Shown here one piece after another: positions 39,713-42,535 of a stretch of DNA of 42,535 nt. The notes beneath the pieces were generated by a model, which worked only from the letters and a program-made list of their open reading frames with translations, did no database searches and was not told the DNA's origin. The position numbers and the translations under genes are program-made. Within the stretch, counting starts at the first letter, position 1, and every line of letters starts with the position of its first letter. The DNA comes from Deltaproteobacteria bacterium (GTDB lineage Bacteria; Myxococcota; JACRCW01; JAFGSX01): NCBI GenBank assembly GCA_016934455.1, contig JAFGSX010000095.1, positions 1-42,535 on the forward strand, read 5' to 3'.

Positions 39713-41011
39713 CTATGCATCCCAGTAGCTCTGCTCCAGGCTGTCCTCGCGCTCGGGCAAGCTGTGCCACAGCCGTGGCGAGTTGCGGCGCAGCACCTCG
39801 TAGCTGACGCGGTTGGCGTACTTGCAGATCTGGTGGATCGACGAATAGGTCAGGTAGCGCGCCTTGTGCTTGGGCGAGGTCGGCGACGCCAGCCGGTGGT
39901 GGATGTTGGCCGCGATGTCGTGCAGCAGCGCGGCCAGCGCCGAGTCGCCGGCGCCGTTGGTGTTGCGGATGACGCTCGGCCCGCCGAGGTAAGGGTTGAT
40001 GTGGGAGTAGATCTTGATCGGCGATCGGCAGTCGCGCCGGGCCATGGCGCGGCTGTACTCGAAGCGGTTGTACTCGGCGATCGACTTGGAATGGATCTGG
40101 TCGCGCGTCTCGCGACGCAGCGCCTCGTCGACGTGGCCGCACAGGTAGAGCCCGTGCTGGTCGCGGGTGAGCAGACACAGATCGCACAGCTCGAGCGCGG
40201 CCTGGCCCGCCAGCAGCGGATCGGACTGCTGGGTCAGCGCACCGACCTCGTCGAGATTGCCGGCGACGATGCAGATGCTGGCCTGGCGGATGACGTCGAT
40301 GAAGAAGTCGCGCTTCTCGCGCACCAGCGGTTCGGTGCCGAGCGACAGCACGACCGGCACCGCCGTCCGGTTGGCCAGCTCGATGGCGCGCATGGCGGCA
40401 CCGAAGATCGGCGTCCGCTCGTCGCGCAGCAGGTAGGTGGTCAGCACCAGCGCGGCGGCCCCGGTGATCAGCGGCTCGGGCACGGCGCTGGCCGGCAGGT
40501 CGTTCATGATGCCGCGGCTGATGCCGAAGCTGCGCTCGCCGTCGGGCGTGACGAAGCAGATGGCGCGCCCCAGCGGGCCGCCGGTCGGGTACAGGTAGCT
40601 CAGGTTGACGCGCGAGCTGGTGTTGCGCACGTAGTGAAAGGCGTAGTCGCCGACCGTGATCTGGCTGGTGATGCAGCCCAGCAGGTGCGAGTGGTCGTCG
40701 GCCAGCACCGAGTAGTTGTGCAGGGTGTTGCCGACAGCGCCGCCGGCGAACTCGCCGACCACGCGGCCGTCGGCCTTGAGCTGGCGGTAGACGCGGTCGA
40801 CCGTGGCGTCGTCGAGCAGCACCGACTGCCCCTTGGGGATGCCGGTCGCCTTGAGAAAAAGATCGTCGACGTGCGCCTCGACGTCGACCAGCAGTTGGTC
40901 GATGCCGACGATGTAGATCCGTTCGCCGTCGATCCGATCGTCAAACGAGACCCGGCCGCGCTCGGAGACCGGGAAGTAGTGCTTGGTCTTGCGTTTGCCA
41001 GGGAATTTCAT
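39713..41011 (-). CDS. gsk: Inosine-guanosine kinase
   Basis: This 432-residue protein (E. coli Gsk is 434) starts at MKFPGKRKTKHYFPV, nearly identical to the E. coli N-terminus as I recall it. PfkB family: YIVGIDQLLVDVEAHVDD, FAGGAVGNTLHNYSVLADD, GPLGRAICFVTPDGERSFGIS, AALVLTTYLLRDE, and the catalytic NTNGAGDSALAALLHD. The ending is also conserved (SYEVLRRNSPRLW, LPEREDSLEQSYWD). It phosphorylates inosine and guanosine to IMP/GMP in purine salvage. This family is best known from Gammaproteobacteria; strong similarity raises transfer as one option. Neighbours are unrelated. Confidence 0.96.
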   Translation of the reverse strand: MKFPGKRKTKHYFPVSERGRVSFDDRIDGERIYIVGIDQLLVDVEAHVDDLFLKATGIPKGQSVLLDDATVDRVYRQLKADGRVVGEFAGGAVGNTLHNYSVLADDHSHLLGCITSQITVGDYAFHYVRNTSSRVNLSYLYPTGGPLGRAICFVTPDGERSFGISRGIMNDLPASAVPEPLITGAAALVLTTYLLRDERTPIFGAAMRAIELANRTAVPVVLSLGTEPLVREKRDFFIDVIRQASICIVAGNLDEVGALTQQSDPLLAGQAALELCDLCLLTRDQHGLYLCGHVDEALRRETRDQIHSKSIAEYNRFEYSRAMARRDCRSPIKIYSHINPYLGGPSVIRNTNGAGDSALAALLHDIAANIHHRLASPTSPKHKARYLTYSSIHQICKYANRVSYEVLRRNSPRLWHSLPEREDSLEQSYWDA

Positions 41012-41101
41012 GGCTGCCTCGGCCGCCATCCGGGCCGTCGACCCGGACGACAGCGCTGCTCATAGCCGTCCCCCGCGCGCACCGCAAGCGGCGTCCGGCC
41101 G

Positions 41102-41110
41102 TGCTATACT
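41102..41110 (+). promoter_or_regulatory. Extended -10 promoter of the CAP lipoprotein, predicted leaderless
   Basis: TGcTATACT is a strong extended -10 that ends 6 bases before the ATG, putting transcription start at the start codon. There is no ribosome site in the 6-base gap. Confidence 0.5.
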
Positions 41111-41116
41111 GGGCCG

Positions 41117-42535
41117 ATGAAACGCTGCTGTGCTCTGCTCGCGAGCGCGCTCTGGGCCGCCTGCGCCGACAACGATCCGGCGCCGCCGGATGAGTTGTAC
41201 GATCTGGAGGTCAGCACCGCCGGCGGCTCGGCAGTGACCGCGCTCGGCGAGCCGAACGGCACCTTTCCCTGCTGGAAAGAGCGCGTCATCCACGTCTGGA
41301 GCAACCGCGCGCGAAGCGCTCCGCACGATGAGCTGCTGACCTGCCCCCCGGGCCGGGTCGCCGAAATCGAATGCTGGCCGGATGGCACCGCCGTCCCGCC
41401 CCTCGCCTGGAGCTACAATCTGAGCCGGTCTGCTCGGTTTCACTCGGCCCACCTGCTCCAGGCCGAGTGTTTTCAGCACGACTCGCCGTGCCCGCTGTTC
41501 GGCGACATCAGCAGCCGGTTCGACCCGGGCACGGAGTGCCCGACGGCCGAGATCCCGTGCTCGTGCTCCACCGGGGCGGCATCCTGCAACTCGCCCGACG
41601 CCGCTGCCAATACCTACTGGGCCACGCGCGTCGGCTATTTCGGCACCAGCCCGCGAGCCGAGAACATCGCCGGCGGCAACAGCGACCCCATCGCCTCGTT
41701 CAGGCAATGGATCTGCGAGGACACTGCCAATTCGGCCTGCGGCTATCATGGCAACGGCGACAACGGTCACCGCGTCAGCATCTTGAACAGCGCATTCGAG
41801 CGGCTAGGCGTCGGCTACTACACGCTGCCCAAATTCTACCGGCATATCTGGACCCAGGATTTTGGCGACGGCACGGTACCGACCGGCATCGTCTCGGGAG
41901 TCCATTACCCGCAGACCGGCGTCGACCTGGAGTTTCGCGCCAACTGGAACTTCGCGACAGCGCCGCAGACCAAACAGGTCAACATCGAGGGCACCTGCTA
42001 TCCGATGACCCTCGAGCGCGGGGAGAGCGCGAACAATGCCACCTACCTGGCCACGGTCTCCCTGCCGAGCGCAAGCTGCTCGCGCTATGTCTTCCACTTC
42101 ATCGATTCCAGCGGGGCCGACGTCTTTTATCCGTCGAGCGGCAGCCTGATGGTCAACTGCGGTGCGACCGAGTACGACAGCACGTCGCGGCCGCCGGATT
42201 GCACTAACGTCGACGCTGGTCAAAACGATGCCGCGCTTCCCGACACCGCGCTGCCCGACGCGGCGCAGCCCGACACCACGCTGCCAGACACCGCGCTGCC
42301 CGACGCGGCGCAGCCCGACACCACGCTGCCAGACACCGCGCTGCCCGACGCCGCACCACCGCAGGACGCCGCGCGGCCCGACGCCGCACCACCGCAGGAC
42401 GCCGCGCGGCCCGACACCGCGCTGCCCGACGCTGCGCGGCCCGACGCTGCGCAGCCCGACACCGCGCTGCCCGACACCGCGCAGCCCGACACCGCGCTGC
42501 CCGACACCGCGCAGCCCGACACCGCGCTGCCCGAC
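41117..42535 (+). CDS. CAP/SCP-domain lipoprotein with Pro-Asp repeat tail (3' truncated by window)
   Basis: This ORF is missing from the track because it has no stop before the edge; at least 473 residues. The signal peptide (KRCCALLASALWAAC) ends in a lipobox. The domain at about 80-260 has the CAP/SCP pattern: LAWSYNLSRSARFHSAHLLQAECFQHDS (first helix and His), RAENIAGG, ASFRQWICED, and DNGHRVSILNSAFERLGVGYY. Many paired cysteines point to an exterior location. CAP proteins in bacteria are mostly of unknown activity. After a beta-rich segment (about 250-360) the chain enters a long disordered tail of pentapeptides A-x-P-D-(T/A), continuing past the window. Confidence 0.85.
   Translation, partial: MKRCCALLASALWAACADNDPAPPDELYDLEVSTAGGSAVTALGEPNGTFPCWKERVIHVWSNRARSAPHDELLTCPPGRVAEIECWPDGTAVPPLAWSYNLSRSARFHSAHLLQAECFQHDSPCPLFGDISSRFDPGTECPTAEIPCSCSTGAASCNSPDAAANTYWATRVGYFGTSPRAENIAGGNSDPIASFRQWICEDTANSACGYHGNGDNGHRVSILNSAFERLGVGYYTLPKFYRHIWTQDFGDGTVPTGIVSGVHYPQTGVDLEFRANWNFATAPQTKQVNIEGTCYPMTLERGESANNATYLATVSLPSASCSRYVFHFIDSSGADVFYPSSGSLMVNCGATEYDSTSRPPDCTNVDAGQNDAALPDTALPDAAQPDTTLPDTALPDAAQPDTTLPDTALPDAAPPQDAARPDAAPPQDAARPDTALPDAARPDAAQPDTALPDTAQPDTALPDTAQPDTALPD
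42232..42535 (+). repeat. Tandem 15-base coding repeats (A-x-P-D-T/A)
   Basis: About 20 units of 15 bases (for example gcgctgcccgacacc) make larger patterns: a 45-base unit encoding ALPDAAQPDTTLPDT twice, a 33-base unit encoding APPQDAARPDA twice, and a 30-base AQPDTALPDT unit repeated at the end. All are multiples of three, so copy changes keep the frame. Confidence 0.9.

Noticed and set aside
42220-42522. Minus-strand ORF of Ser/Gly/Cys/Ala repeats
   Set aside because: Simply the reverse complement of the CAP protein's Pro-Asp repeat tail.
42232-42535. CRISPR-like array
   Set aside because: Repeats are 15 bases, contiguous, in frame and without spacers.
1-42535. tRNA, rRNA, insertion sequence, integrase or toxin-antitoxin genes
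   Set aside because: No such motif or terminal inverted repeat was found on reading the window and its ORFs.

Overview
The window is about 42.5 kb of very GC-rich, gene-dense bacterial DNA with 37 protein genes and no RNA gene, CRISPR array or insertion sequence that I can see. The content suggests a Myxococcota (former Deltaproteobacteria) bacterium or a close relative. Pointers are an AgmX/PglI C-terminal domain protein, an FHA-sigma54 activator, several large cysteine-rich lipoproteins with Pro-Asp-rich linkers, a DG-D-NDGDG-D-E metal-binding motif, an N-terminal Spo0M-like/HEAT fusion, and frequent GTG and TTG starts. The phylum is inferred from gene content, not from a marker tree.

Layout. 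1-4.2 kb: the end of a propeller-like secreted protein, a glycan-binding-type exported protein with a small HExxH metallopeptidase, then an operon of a HemB-like protein lacking its catalytic residues, a DUF4177 protein and an RDD membrane protein. 4.2-9.5 kb: an AgmX/PglI protein, a lipoprotein, an FHA-sigma54 regulator, aat, and a 13-repeat Cys-rich lipoprotein. 9.7-14.6 kb: a small unknown protein, a patatin-like hydrolase, a lipoprotein, and a two-gene secreted operon (Cys-rich protein plus VWA/thrombospondin-type-3 lipoprotein). 14.9-21.2 kb: a five-PAS hybrid histidine kinase with REC-REC-Hpt, a REC-GGDEF cyclase and a lone REC in one operon, facing a second REC-GGDEF whose receiver lacks its phosphoacceptor Asp. 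21.3-27.8 kb: a Spo0M-like/HEAT fusion, a DUF4301 nucleotidyltransferase-like protein, a small lipoprotein, a nucleoside-phosphorylase-like protein with an unknown N-terminal half plus its coiled-coil partner, and a membrane protein. 27.9-33.6 kb: a HEAT protein with an adenosine-specific kinase, an M23 endopeptidase, a flavodiiron protein, and a HIT/DUF4922-like protein. 33.6-39.1 kb: a CNNM-CBS-EIIA(Ntr) fusion coupled to an orphan DctP-type binding protein, divergent from trkA-trkH. 39.1-42.5 kb: an outer-membrane-like protein, inosine-guanosine kinase (gsk), and a CAP-domain lipoprotein running off the window inside pentapeptide repeats.

How the genes may work together. The window reads as ordinary chromosome with several small functional groups. 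They are a c-di-GMP phosphorelay, a potassium uptake locus with a possible PTS(Ntr)-style regulator, and a set of exported disulfide-rich and calcium-binding surface proteins. Purine-handling enzymes (phosphorylase-like, adenosine-specific kinase, gsk) are scattered between. The most unusual items are the HemB pseudoenzyme, the CNNM-CBS-EIIA fusion beside trkAH, and the phosphorylase-like protein with a novel N-terminal half. Several promoters are placed so that transcription would begin at or within a few bases of the start codon, which suggests leaderless mRNAs.
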